From positions 120,684 through 184,683 of the forward strand of contig CANKZM010000008.1 in the NCBI GenBank assembly GCA_947488305.1: 64,000 bases of DNA, read 5' to 3'. Source of the stretch: an uncultured Roseobacter sp. Lineage in GTDB: Bacteria; Pseudomonadota; Alphaproteobacteria; Rhodobacterales; Rhodobacteraceae. Below, in pieces: positions 9,172 to 17,467 of the stretch (the stretch's first letter is position 1; every line of letters starts with the position of its first letter). The notes beneath the pieces were generated by a model. That model did not search any database. It saw only the letters and a program-made list of their open reading frames with translations, and was not told the origin of the DNA. Position numbers and translations under genes: made by a program.

Positions 9172-9458
9172 GGCCAGTTTTGCAAGTTGGCTATAAGTAG
9201 GTCGTCTCGGTCGCAATCAGAACGAACGGCCAGATCAAGGAGTTGTGCAATAGAAGACGCATTGCATCTTCGTAATGCAGACATCAAGTGAACCCGCGGC
9301 CAGCTTCACATCTTGCCAAAAGAGACGTCCGCGGCCATTGCAAACAGCGAGAAGCCGCAAGTCTGCTCTGTGCTCGTTCTGCCAGATCACCGCATCACGA
9401 CAAACGACCGCTCATCTATTTCGAGGCGATCGCAGCAAGATGCACTTTGCGCCACTCC

Positions 9459-10076
9459 TCAGGCTGACATTGCTTCGATCACATCCGCGCGTTTTTGAAT
9501 TGCACCAGTCTGAAGATACTCCATCGCTCTCAGAGCGGCCTCATGAGCTTCAAAAGACGACCCTCCCACGCAGTCCTCGACCACGCGGCAAAAATAGTCC
9601 GACTGGTGGCCATCTACGAAGGTATAATGCACACAGACGTCCGTCAGACCCCCACAGAGGATCAACGTATCCACTTTAAGACCCCTCAGTAGAATTTCAA
9701 AATCGGTCCCGAAAAATGCGGAATAGCGCCGCTTGGGAATGATGTAGTCGCCTTTGCGAAATCCCATTTCATTCACTGCAATTTCTGTCCGGGGGTCTCC
9801 TTCAAGGCAATGCACGTCTTCGTCGCCATCCAGTTCCCGACCGAAGTCGATTAGATCAGCGCGGTGAATCTCCTGAATGAAGATCACCGGAATATCATTT
9901 TCATGTGCTGCATCAACAAGATCACGTGCGGCAATCATACGGTCCCTATAGCCGGGCATATTATCGATTGAGCGGACTTCGCTATCGTCGATGAACGTGC
10001 TTTTCTGGATGTCGATCACGATCAGGGCTGGCTTGCCCTCTATCAGTTGTCGCTCTTGTTTTCCCTTGCTTTTCAT
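9459..10076 (-). CDS. Isochorismatase-fold cysteine hydrolase in guanidine operon
   Basis: This is a 205-residue cytoplasmic hydrolase of the isochorismatase-like superfamily. It has the complete Asp-Lys-Cys catalytic set: Asp22 (LIVIDIQ), Lys115 (PKRRYSAFFGT) and Cys148 (GGLTDVCVHYT). The family includes N-carbamoylsarcosine amidase, ureidoacrylate amidase, biuret hydrolase and nicotinamidase, all cleaving amide or ureido C-N bonds. It starts 18 bases after the stop of the SugE/Gdx exporter and therefore most likely lies on the same transcript under the guanidine-II riboswitch. This context suggests a ureido- or guanidino-type substrate, which is inference; the sequence alone does not name it. 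Confidence 0.85.
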   Translation of the reverse strand: MKSKGKQERQLIEGKPALIVIDIQKSTFIDDSEVRSIDNMPGYRDRMIAARDLVDAAHENDIPVIFIQEIHRADLIDFGRELDGDEDVHCLEGDPRTEIAVNEMGFRKGDYIIPKRRYSAFFGTDFEILLRGLKVDTLILCGGLTDVCVHYTFVDGHQSDYFCRVVEDCVGGSSFEAHEAALRAMEYLQTGAIQKRADVIEAMSA

Positions 10077-10094
10077 TTTCTTAAAGTCCTTGTC

Positions 10095-10412
10095 CTAGTG
10101 CGCATCTGCGCCGATTAGAAACATTCCGGCAACCAACAAGGTTACGCCTAAAATGCCTGACATGCTCAGGGTTTGATTGAAGGCAACAACGCTCAGGATA
10201 ATTGATCCGACGGACCCGATACCCGTCCAGATCGGATAGGCAATGCCCAACGGAAGCCGGAGCATGGCGACGTAGAGAGCTGTAAGGCTTGCAATCATTG
10301 CGACTGCCGTTAGTGCGCCAAGGGCCCACGAAAAATTCAGCCCAAGTTTTTTCAGGCCCGTCGCCCAAACGACTTCCAGGGCACCAGCAGCCAAAAGAAA
10401 TATCCACGCCAT
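10095..10412 (-). CDS. gdx: SMR-family guanidinium exporter (SugE/Gdx)
   Basis: This is a 105-residue four-helix small multidrug resistance protein of the SugE/Gdx branch, which exchanges guanidinium for protons at the inner membrane. The essential membrane glutamate is Glu13 within AGALEVVWATGLKK, a sequence typical of Gdx rather than of the EmrE drug exporters. The ATG at 10412 follows a GGAAAGAGG ribosome site (10418-10426); a longer in-frame opening would run through the riboswitch. The two ACGA-loop hairpins just upstream independently support a guanidine-responsive exporter. The hydrolase gene follows 18 bases downstream. Confidence 0.93.
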   Translation of the reverse strand: MAWIFLLAAGALEVVWATGLKKLGLNFSWALGALTAVAMIASLTALYVAMLRLPLGIAYPIWTGIGSVGSIILSVVAFNQTLSMSGILGVTLLVAGMFLIGADAH

Positions 10413-10428
10413 CTCAACCTCTTTCCAG

Positions 10429-10472
10429 CAGGTCGTCCTGACGATACCCATACGAGGCCGGGTCGTCCCAGC
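10429..10472 (-). ncRNA. Guanidine-II (mini-ykkC) riboswitch
   Basis: On the minus strand two small hairpins, each closing an ACGA tetraloop, precede the exporter gene. Hairpin 1 at 10457-10472 reads GCTGGG-ACGA-CCCGGC, and hairpin 2 at 10429-10440 reads CAGG-ACGA-CCTG. They are separated by 16 bases, and the ribosome site starts three bases after hairpin 2. Paired hairpins with ACGR loops next to the Shine-Dalgarno sequence define the guanidine-II class, in which guanidinium binding stabilises both hairpins and frees the ribosome site. The motif is seen directly; ligand response is inferred from the class and from the gene it controls. Confidence 0.92.
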
Positions 10473-10690
10473 GGGCGGATAGGTTTCCAAATATTACCTA
10501 AACTCTGGACCGTCAATCCTGTAATCTTTGAAGAGGAAACCGAACACACTTTGTCATATTCCGTTGACGCGCCCCAACAGAACGGGTCCCTCTTTCTTGA
10601 GGAGCGGGAATTTACCAAAGTTCCTTCGGATTATTCGGTACACCTTCCATTCGCCTCACGATTGGCCCTGCATTTCAAGCGAAGTGACGA

Positions 10691-10957
10691 ACTGATGGTT
10701 GTCATCGTCGGCCCGATATCATCCAAACGATCGAAGTCGGGGCAGACGAGAGTATTCTCGACTCTCTGTTTGACAATGACATTGATGTTGAGTTCTCGTG
10801 TGAGAATGGTTTGTGCGGGACATGTTTGACACCAGTGCTGAGCGGCACTCCGGATCATTGGGACATGTGCCAGACAGAAGAGGAAAAAAGCCGCAACGAC
10901 CGTATCGCAGTGTGCTGTTCGCGTGCGCTGACGGATGAGATCATTTTAGACATCTAA
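10691..10957 (+). pseudogene. Remnant of a VanB-type oxidoreductase: 2Fe-2S ferredoxin domain only
   Basis: A reading frame ending at the TAA of 10955-10957 encodes a complete plant-type ferredoxin domain, running from IEVGADESILDSLFD through FSCENGLCGTCLTP to IAVCCSRAL. All four iron-sulfur cysteines (C-x4-C-x2-C and a distal C) are kept, as is the GTPDHWD segment typical of the C-terminus of phthalate/vanillate dioxygenase reductases. The FMN- and NAD-binding part that should precede it is missing, the frame is closed by a stop at 10685-10687, and no start or ribosome site is seen. I read it as the 3' remnant of a decayed reductase gene. Confidence 0.75.
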
Positions 10958-10972
10958 CCCAAGAAAGTGCCC

Positions 10973-12268
10973 ATGCTTGATTTGCTGATCTTTAACGCGA
11001 CACTGCCTGATGGTTCCACCAACATGTCAGTGGGCATAAAGGACGGCATTTTTGCTTTGGTCGACGAAGGGCAGCGCCCGGACGCCAGGGAAGCACTCGA
11101 CGCAGAGGGTCAATTGCTATCACCACCGTTTGTCGACAGCCATTTCCACATGGATGCTACCTTGTCCTTGGGGATGCCGCGCTTGAACGCATCCGGCACT
11201 TTGCTCGAAGGGATCGGCCTTTGGGGCGAGTTGAAGCCGCTGCTGACACAAGAAGGATTGGTGGAACGAGCGTTGCGCTACTGCGATCTGGCGGTGTCAC
11301 GCGGATTGCTCGCGATCCGCAGCCATGTCGATACGAGCGATCCAAGGCTATTGACCGTCGAAGCCATGATCGAAGTCCGCGAAAAGGTGAAGCCATATCT
11401 TGATCTGCAATTGGTCGCCTTCCCCCAGGATGGATATCTGCGGGCGCCCGGTGCCGCCCAATCATTGGAGCGTGCGCTGGACATGGGTGTCGATGTCGTC
11501 GGCGGCATTCCGCATTTTGAACGCAGCATGGCAGATGGCGCGGCATCTGTCGAAGCGCTATGCCGGATTGCAGCGGACCGTGGATTGCCGGTGGACATGC
11601 ATTGCGACGAAAGCGACGACCCGCTCAGCCGTCACATCGAAACGCTTGCTCAGCAAACACTTCGTTTCGGGCTGCAAGGTCGCGTGGCGGGATCGCATCT
11701 GACGTCCATGCATTCGATGGACAACTACTATGTGTCCAAATTGATCCCACTGATCGCAGAGGCGCAGATCAACGCGATCGCAAACCCGCTGATCAACATC
11801 ACTTTGCAAGGCCGCCACGACAGTTATCCGAAGCGCCGCGGCCAGACCCGCGTGCCAGAACTGATGGACGCAGGCGTCAACGTGGCCTTTGGGCATGATT
11901 GCGTGATGGACCCTTGGTATTCGCTGGGATCCGGTGACATGCTTGAGGTGGCATCGATGGCCTTGCATGTCGGACAGATGACCTCACGGGATGCCATGCG
12001 GCGGTGTTTTGATGCGGTGACTGTGAATGCGGCAAAAGCGATGGGGCTTGAAAATTATGGCATCAAAACAGGCAACCGTGCTGATTTGGTGCTCTTGCAA
12101 GCGGCTGATCCGATTGAAGCGATCCGTTTGCGTGCCAATCGGCTTGTGGTCATCCGCAAGGGTCAGATCATATCGCGCACGGAGCCGCATGTTGCCAGCC
12201 TGAGCCTGCCGGGAAGACCGGAGACCGTGAATGCGGCAGAATACGTACCCGGTGGAGGAACACCGTAA
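10973..12268 (+). CDS. Cytosine-deaminase-like amidohydrolase
   Basis: This is a 431-residue cytoplasmic amidohydrolase of the CodA branch, which deaminates pyrimidine-type bases. The metal ligands and active-site residues of E. coli CodA are found at a constant offset of four: His57 and His59 (DSHFHMD), Gln152, His210, Glu213 (MHCDE), His242 (GSHLTSM), Asp309 (FGHDC) and Trp315 (DPWY). The residue matching CodA Asp314, which shapes substrate choice, is Cys310. The ATG at 10973 is preferred over an in-frame GTG six bases earlier. It heads an operon with a BMP-type importer, so it probably processes the imported base. Cytosine, 5-methylcytosine or a related base are possible substrates. Confidence 0.85.
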   Translation: MLDLLIFNATLPDGSTNMSVGIKDGIFALVDEGQRPDAREALDAEGQLLSPPFVDSHFHMDATLSLGMPRLNASGTLLEGIGLWGELKPLLTQEGLVERALRYCDLAVSRGLLAIRSHVDTSDPRLLTVEAMIEVREKVKPYLDLQLVAFPQDGYLRAPGAAQSLERALDMGVDVVGGIPHFERSMADGAASVEALCRIAADRGLPVDMHCDESDDPLSRHIETLAQQTLRFGLQGRVAGSHLTSMHSMDNYYVSKLIPLIAEAQINAIANPLINITLQGRHDSYPKRRGQTRVPELMDAGVNVAFGHDCVMDPWYSLGSGDMLEVASMALHVGQMTSRDAMRRCFDAVTVNAAKAMGLENYGIKTGNRADLVLLQAADPIEAIRLRANRLVVIRKGQIISRTEPHVASLSLPGRPETVNAAEYVPGGGTP

Positions 12269-12316
12269 ATCAACTCAACAATTAATTCAGATCAATATGA
12301 CAACAGGGGAAACGAC

Positions 12317-13306
12317 ATGACGATCAAGACCAAACTGCACCGCCGCACATTTCTCAAAACGGGGGCTGCCACTGCGAGTGTGATTCTCGCAGCACCCGCC
12401 GCCATCGGACAAACCAAGATCAAAGTTGCCGGTATCCACTCATCACCTGTGGAAAACGCGTGGAATTCGCGCCTTCATGCTGCAATGCTAAAGGCGGCGG
12501 ATGACGGCACTATCGAATACGTCTTTTCCGAAGGCGTCAGCGGAACCGACTATGGTCGCGCCGTGCGCGAATATGCCGAACAGGATGTTCAACTAATCGT
12601 TGGCGAAGCCTATGCAGTTGAACGCGAGGTCCGCGAAATTGCAGCGGATTATGCCGATACTGCGTTCTTGATGGGATCAAGCGGCGAGCCGTCGGGGGAC
12701 AATTTCGGAACGTTCGGCACCTGGAACCACGAGGGGGCCTATTTGTCAGGAATGTTGGCGGCGTCTATGTCTGAAACAGGCAAGTTTGGAGCGGTCGGCG
12801 CCATTCCCATCCCGGAGGTAAACATGTTGATCAACGGCTTCCGCGCCGGGGTGGATGTGGTCCGCCCAGACGCCGAACATCTGATCGGCTTTATCGGAAC
12901 ATTCTTTGACCCTCCCAAGGCGCGAGAGGCGGGATTGGCCCAAATCGATGCGGGGGCGGACATCTTGTTTGGAGAACGTATCGGCACAGCCGATGCTGCA
13001 GCAGAACGCGGGATCAAGGCTATCGGATCACTCATCGACTATACAGAACGTTACCCCGACACAATTTTCGCCAATGCGATGTGGTACTTTGATCCGTTGC
13101 TTGCCGCCGCCGTGTCGGACATCACATCCGGATCACCAACAGGGCGTAACTACACGCCCTACTGCTTGATGAAAGAAGGCGGAAACGACATTCTCTATAC
13201 CGCCTCGATGGTGCCAGAAGCGGCAATAGGACCGATGGAAGAGGCGCGCGCCGCGATAAAGGCGGGTACCCTTGAGGTGCCAATCGATTTCAGCGAACCC
13301 ACCTGA
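12317..13306 (+). CDS. BMP/PnrA-family ABC transporter substrate-binding protein
   Basis: This is a periplasmic binding protein of 329 residues. The N-terminus carries a twin-arginine-like signal (RRTFLKTGAATASVILAAP). The BMP-family fold, seen in purine-nucleoside receptors such as PnrA, is indicated by FGAVGAIPIPEVNMLINGF and by AHLSG-like (EGAYLSGMLAA) and NAMWYF segments. It lies 48 bases after the deaminase gene and is followed by a strong hairpin, then by one ATPase and two permease genes. The likely ligand is a nucleoside or nucleobase that feeds the deaminase. Confidence 0.9.
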   Translation: MTIKTKLHRRTFLKTGAATASVILAAPAAIGQTKIKVAGIHSSPVENAWNSRLHAAMLKAADDGTIEYVFSEGVSGTDYGRAVREYAEQDVQLIVGEAYAVEREVREIAADYADTAFLMGSSGEPSGDNFGTFGTWNHEGAYLSGMLAASMSETGKFGAVGAIPIPEVNMLINGFRAGVDVVRPDAEHLIGFIGTFFDPPKAREAGLAQIDAGADILFGERIGTADAAAERGIKAIGSLIDYTERYPDTIFANAMWYFDPLLAAAVSDITSGSPTGRNYTPYCLMKEGGNDILYTASMVPEAAIGPMEEARAAIKAGTLEVPIDFSEPT

Positions 13307-13319
13307 AACCGCTAGACAT

Positions 13320-13348
13320 AAACCCGGCGCAATCCTCGCGCCGGGTTT
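13320..13348 (+). terminator. Intercistronic hairpin after the BMP-type binding-protein gene
   Basis: A perfect 11-bp inverted repeat, AAACCCGGCGC at 13320-13330 and GCGCCGGGTTT at 13338-13348, encloses a 7-base loop and ends in three T. It lies between the binding-protein stop (13306) and the ATPase start (13369). It looks like a partial terminator or mRNA stabiliser that keeps transporter core levels below binding-protein levels. Confidence 0.7.
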
Positions 13349-13368
13349 GAACAAGGCATACTCAACAC

Positions 13369-14895
13369 ATGTTGCGACCACCCGCTTTGGCCCTCAAGGG
13401 CATCAGCAAAAGCTTCGGCCCGATCACGGCAAATGCGGACATCTCTATCTCTTTGCAGACGGGAGAAGTCATCGCGTTGCTGGGCGAAAATGGCGCTGGC
13501 AAAACCACATTGATGAATATCCTTTTCGGTCACTACATGCCTGACGCAGGGTCCGTGGAAATCGAAGGCAAACCTCTCACGCTTGGCAAACCGCGCAACG
13601 CCATCGCGATGGGCGTGGGTATGGTGCATCAACACTTTTCGCTGGCACCAAATCTGACGGTCCTCGAAAATATCATGACGGGAACAGAGCCACTGTTCTC
13701 GCTTCGGAGCAAAACAGATGCGGCGCGCGCCAAATTGACTGAACTGGCCGAACGCTTCGGTCTTCTTGTCGATCCGGACGCTTTTGTCAGCGACCTTTCA
13801 GTCGGCGAGCAGCAACGCGTTGAAATCCTCAAAGCGCTGTTCAACGACTGCCGTATTCTGATCCTTGATGAGCCCACAGCGGTACTGACCCAACCCGAGG
13901 CAGAGCAGCTGTTCCGCCTGTTACGTGTGATGGCGACCGAAGGGCTCTCGATCATCTTCATTTCGCACAAGTTGCACGAAGTAATGAACGGTGCTGACCG
14001 CGTGGTCGTGTTGAAAGCAGGCCGCTTGGTGGCCGAACGGCAAACAAGCGAGACCGACAAGGCAGAACTTGCTGAGCTGATGGTCGGTCATCAGGTCAAA
14101 CGACCAACGCGCGGCAAAACTGTGCCCGGCCCCGTTGTGATGAAGGCCGTCGACGTCACGCTCATGCAGGACGGCCACAAACGTCTCGCCAACGTCAACT
14201 TTGAACTGCACGAGAATGAAGTGCTCAGCATCATTGGCGTTTCGGGCAATGGTCAGGCGCAATTGGCACAGGTGCTCAGCGGCCTCGCGAAGCCGAGTTC
14301 CGGCACTATTGAGGTTCTCGGTCATCTGAGCACCGCCCTGACACCCGCCGAATTGACCGAACTTGGCGTCGCGCGAATCCCCGAGGATCGCAATACCGAA
14401 GGAGCGATAGGAGCCTTGTCACTCTGGCAAAACGCCATTCTACAACGCATCAGCGATCCCCGTTTTTCAAAACGCGGGATCATTCGGGGAAAAGCGGCAG
14501 AAACCTACACCCAAGAAATTCTTGATAATTTTGACGTGCGGGGCGGCACACCCCAAACCGAAGCGCGTTTGCTGTCTGGCGGCAACCTGCAGAAACTGAT
14601 CCTGGGGCGTAACTTATCCGAAAATCCGCGCATTTTGATAGCAGCCCAACCCGCACGGGGCCTTGATGAAGGGGCAATTGCGGAAGTGCACCGCCGTCTT
14701 CTTGAGGCGCGCGGAGCGGGCGCTGGCATCCTGCTCATTTCTGAAGAACTTGAGGAAACCATGCTTCTGGCCGACCGGGTTCAAGCGATCGTGAATGGGC
14801 GGCTGTCACCACCTGTGGCCACCGACAAACTGGATAGCAGGCAACTGGGTTTCATGATGGCCGGCGAATGGGGAGCGTTAGAACATGCGATTTGA
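13369..14895 (+). CDS. Nucleoside-type ABC importer ATPase (tandem domains)
   Basis: This is a 508-residue cytoplasmic protein with two ABC domains, as in the YufO/NupA and sugar-importer ATPases. The first domain has Walker A LLGENGAGKTTLMN (~residue 40), signature LSVGEQQRVEI and Walker B ILILDEPTAVL. The second, degenerate domain has GVSGNGQAQLAQ in place of a true Walker A, signature LSGGNLQKLILGR and RILIAAQPARGLD in place of Walker B, as usual for the family. Its last 11 bases overlap the first permease gene. It energises import together with the next two genes. Confidence 0.92.
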   Translation: MLRPPALALKGISKSFGPITANADISISLQTGEVIALLGENGAGKTTLMNILFGHYMPDAGSVEIEGKPLTLGKPRNAIAMGVGMVHQHFSLAPNLTVLENIMTGTEPLFSLRSKTDAARAKLTELAERFGLLVDPDAFVSDLSVGEQQRVEILKALFNDCRILILDEPTAVLTQPEAEQLFRLLRVMATEGLSIIFISHKLHEVMNGADRVVVLKAGRLVAERQTSETDKAELAELMVGHQVKRPTRGKTVPGPVVMKAVDVTLMQDGHKRLANVNFELHENEVLSIIGVSGNGQAQLAQVLSGLAKPSSGTIEVLGHLSTALTPAELTELGVARIPEDRNTEGAIGALSLWQNAILQRISDPRFSKRGIIRGKAAETYTQEILDNFDVRGGTPQTEARLLSGGNLQKLILGRNLSENPRILIAAQPARGLDEGAIAEVHRRLLEARGAGAGILLISEELEETMLLADRVQAIVNGRLSPPVATDKLDSRQLGFMMAGEWGALEHAI

Positions 14896-15928
14896 ACGCC
14901 GAGAGCACCCTGTTGCAGCGATTACCATTGGAGCGCCTGTTCTGGCGGTCACTGTTTCTCTGCTGCTGGCCGGCGGGCTGATCGCTTTGGCCGGCGCGCC
15001 CGTTCTGGCAGCTTATGCCAGCATATTCACCAGTGCATTCGGGTCAAAGCTGGCGCTTACGGAAACGCTGACCCGTGCCATACCGTTGATGTTCACAGGC
15101 TTGGCCGCTGCCGTTGCGTTTCGCGCCAAGGTCTGGAACATCGGTGCCGAAGGGCAACTTTACATGGGCGCGCTCGCCGTGGCTGCTACAGGCCTTTGGA
15201 TCACTGCACCGCCTGTCGTCACTATCCCTGTCTTGATCATGGTTGGCGCTCTTGCGGGAATGGTGCTTTTGATCATCCCTGTTTTCATGCGCGTCCGGTT
15301 CGGAGTGGATGAGGTGGTCACAACACTACTACTGAATTTCATCGTTCTGCTATTTGTGTCACTGGCCATCGAGGGGTTTCTGCGCGATCCGCTGGCATTT
15401 GGATGGCCACAATCCGTGCCCATCCCCGACGAAGGCCGTCTGCCCAAGTTGGTGGATCGAAGCCGGTTGCACTTGGGACTGGTAATTGCCGTTGGCTTTG
15501 CCGTGATGGTGTACCTGATCCAGCGCTTTACGGTTTTTGGCCTGCAATCGCGGGCGGCGGGTGAGAGCCCAACCGGCGCAGCTTTTGCTGGTGTTCCGAT
15601 CACCCGAACGCTCCTTGGGGTTGCCTGTCTGTCTGGTGGGCTCGCAGGGGTTGCCGGGGCCGTAGAGGCGATGGGCGTAAAGGGATTTGTCTCAACCGAC
15701 TTGTCGCCCGGTTTCGGTTACAGCGGGATTGTGGTGGCGATGTTGGCCAACCTCAATCCAATCGGTGTTATCTTTGCCGCATTGTTTGTGGCGGCCGTCT
15801 TCGTTGGCGCAGACGGCATGAGCCGAAGTATGGAAGTTCCGACATTCATTGCCGACGTGACCGTATCGCTGGCGCTACTGACAATGTTGATTGCCCTGTT
15901 CTTCGCCGCATATCGGGTGCGCTGGTGA
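14885..15928 (+). CDS. Nucleoside-type ABC importer permease (first)
   Basis: This is an inner-membrane permease of 347 residues with about nine hydrophobic helices, of the BPD_transp_2 family (YufP/NupB type). The conserved block WNIGAEGQLYMGA (~residue 84), FGVDEVVTTLLLNFI and GESPTGAAFAGV are recognisable. It overlaps the ATPase gene by 11 bases and the following permease by four, so the three are translationally coupled. Confidence 0.92.
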   Translation: MRFERREHPVAAITIGAPVLAVTVSLLLAGGLIALAGAPVLAAYASIFTSAFGSKLALTETLTRAIPLMFTGLAAAVAFRAKVWNIGAEGQLYMGALAVAATGLWITAPPVVTIPVLIMVGALAGMVLLIIPVFMRVRFGVDEVVTTLLLNFIVLLFVSLAIEGFLRDPLAFGWPQSVPIPDEGRLPKLVDRSRLHLGLVIAVGFAVMVYLIQRFTVFGLQSRAAGESPTGAAFAGVPITRTLLGVACLSGGLAGVAGAVEAMGVKGFVSTDLSPGFGYSGIVVAMLANLNPIGVIFAALFVAAVFVGADGMSRSMEVPTFIADVTVSLALLTMLIALFFAAYRVRW

Positions 15929-16872
15929 CCGATCTGATCGACATTCTGTTTACGACGGGCCTTTGGTCATCTGCCTTGCGCATTGCAACACCCCTGATTT
16001 TTGCCACGCTTGGTGCATTGCTCTGCGAACGGGCGGGCGTCCTGAACCTTGGTATCGAAGGGATCATGACATTCGGGGCGATGATTGGCTGGCTTGCCGT
16101 CTTCATGGGCGCTGACCTTTGGACTGGTGTCATAGTCGCTGCTTTGTGTGGCGCGGCATTCGGTCTTTTGCATTCAGGACTGGCAGTGGTTCTGGGTCTA
16201 TCCCAACATGTTGCAGGTTTGGGCATAACCTTGTTCGCCTCATCGCTCAGCTATTACATTTTCCGCCTTGCCGTCCCCGTTCAAGGCACCCCACCAACGG
16301 TCGAGCCGTTTCAGCCCTGGCCAGTACCATTCTTGTCCGATCTGCCACTGATCGGGCCCACACTCTTTTCGCAAACACCATTGACCTATTTGGCTTTGGT
16401 ACTCGCCCTGGCGATGGCCTACATTTTGAATCGGACGCCAATTGGCCTCGCGATCCGGATTACAGGTGAGAACCCCCATGCAGCCGAGGCACAGGGGCTG
16501 AACCCTATCGCGATCCGGATTGGTGCGGTTGTCACGGGAAGCGCACTGATGGCGATGGGCGGGGCTTATTTGACACTCGCGGCGTTCAACAGCTTTTTCC
16601 CAACGATGGTGCAAGGACGCGGGTGGGTTTGCATCGCGCTTGTCGTTTTTGCGATGTGGCGGCCGGGCCGTGCGCTTCTGGGCGCCATTCTATTTGCCCT
16701 GTTCGACGCCTACCAATTGCGGCTGCAAACGAATTTTGGAAAAGCAGTCCCGTACCAACTGTTCCTGATGCTGCCTTACGTACTTTCGATCGTTGCACTT
16801 GTGGTGATGTCTCGCAAAGCAAAGGTACCACGTGCTCTGATGAAACCCTATCGGCGTGGAGAGCGAGGCTGA
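15925..16872 (+). CDS. Nucleoside-type ABC importer permease (second)
   Basis: This is the partner permease of 315 residues (YufQ/NupC type), starting with GTG that overlaps the previous stop (GTGA). The family block LNLGIEGIMTFGAMIGW lies near residue 39, ENPHAAEAQGLNP near residue 184, and MVQGRGWVCIALVVFA near residue 228. It is highly hydrophobic, with about eight or nine helices. It closes the deaminase-importer operon; no clear terminator follows. Confidence 0.92.
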   Translation: MTDLIDILFTTGLWSSALRIATPLIFATLGALLCERAGVLNLGIEGIMTFGAMIGWLAVFMGADLWTGVIVAALCGAAFGLLHSGLAVVLGLSQHVAGLGITLFASSLSYYIFRLAVPVQGTPPTVEPFQPWPVPFLSDLPLIGPTLFSQTPLTYLALVLALAMAYILNRTPIGLAIRITGENPHAAEAQGLNPIAIRIGAVVTGSALMAMGGAYLTLAAFNSFFPTMVQGRGWVCIALVVFAMWRPGRALLGAILFALFDAYQLRLQTNFGKAVPYQLFLMLPYVLSIVALVVMSRKAKVPRALMKPYRRGERG

Positions 16873-17467
16873 CCGTATATGCAACCGTTTTGTGTGCCCT
16901 TGTCAGGAGCAATTGATCGCGCGGCTTCGATCTCGTTCAATTGAGCGTTCAAAGTACCGGTTCCGACAAAAGGCTTCGCGCACGTGTGATACTAGAGAGA
17001 TTTTCAAACATAGGTTTTGGCCCGCCTATCCGGAGCGAAATCTTCGATGTCTACGCCCCGGCCCACAAAGCGCAACTGGGAAATTTTAGTGTTGGAAGCG
17101 ACTAAGAGCGGTGGGACCCGCCCTTAAGAACGAATGCTATCGGTTCGGATTAATGGCGAAAACACAGATACAATAAACGAGAAATTTGGAGCCATCCCGC
17201 AACGGTGATTCCAAGTAACCGGTTTTGGGAACTCTACCTCTTCATCAAATACTGCGGCGTGCCCGTGCTAACGTTTTCTGCATGATCAATAGCTTTGACT
17301 GCACAAGTCCTGGCTGTCCGGATTGGGCCGTCTATGTCTGAGTGCGCTGGCCAAGACTGAGCGATGCCGCGTCTGCTCCGACGTCAGCAGTGAGCCTACC
17401 TTTCATAAGCTTTGCCTAACAGCTAATGTCCGGTTTAGGGCGACCACCACCATCGAAAGGCTTTTGG
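16873..17467. other. Non-coding gap
   Basis: This is about 595 bases with no convincing gene, RNA or repeat on either strand. It holds the end of the importer operon and presumably the promoter of the EamA transporter. Confidence 0.5.
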
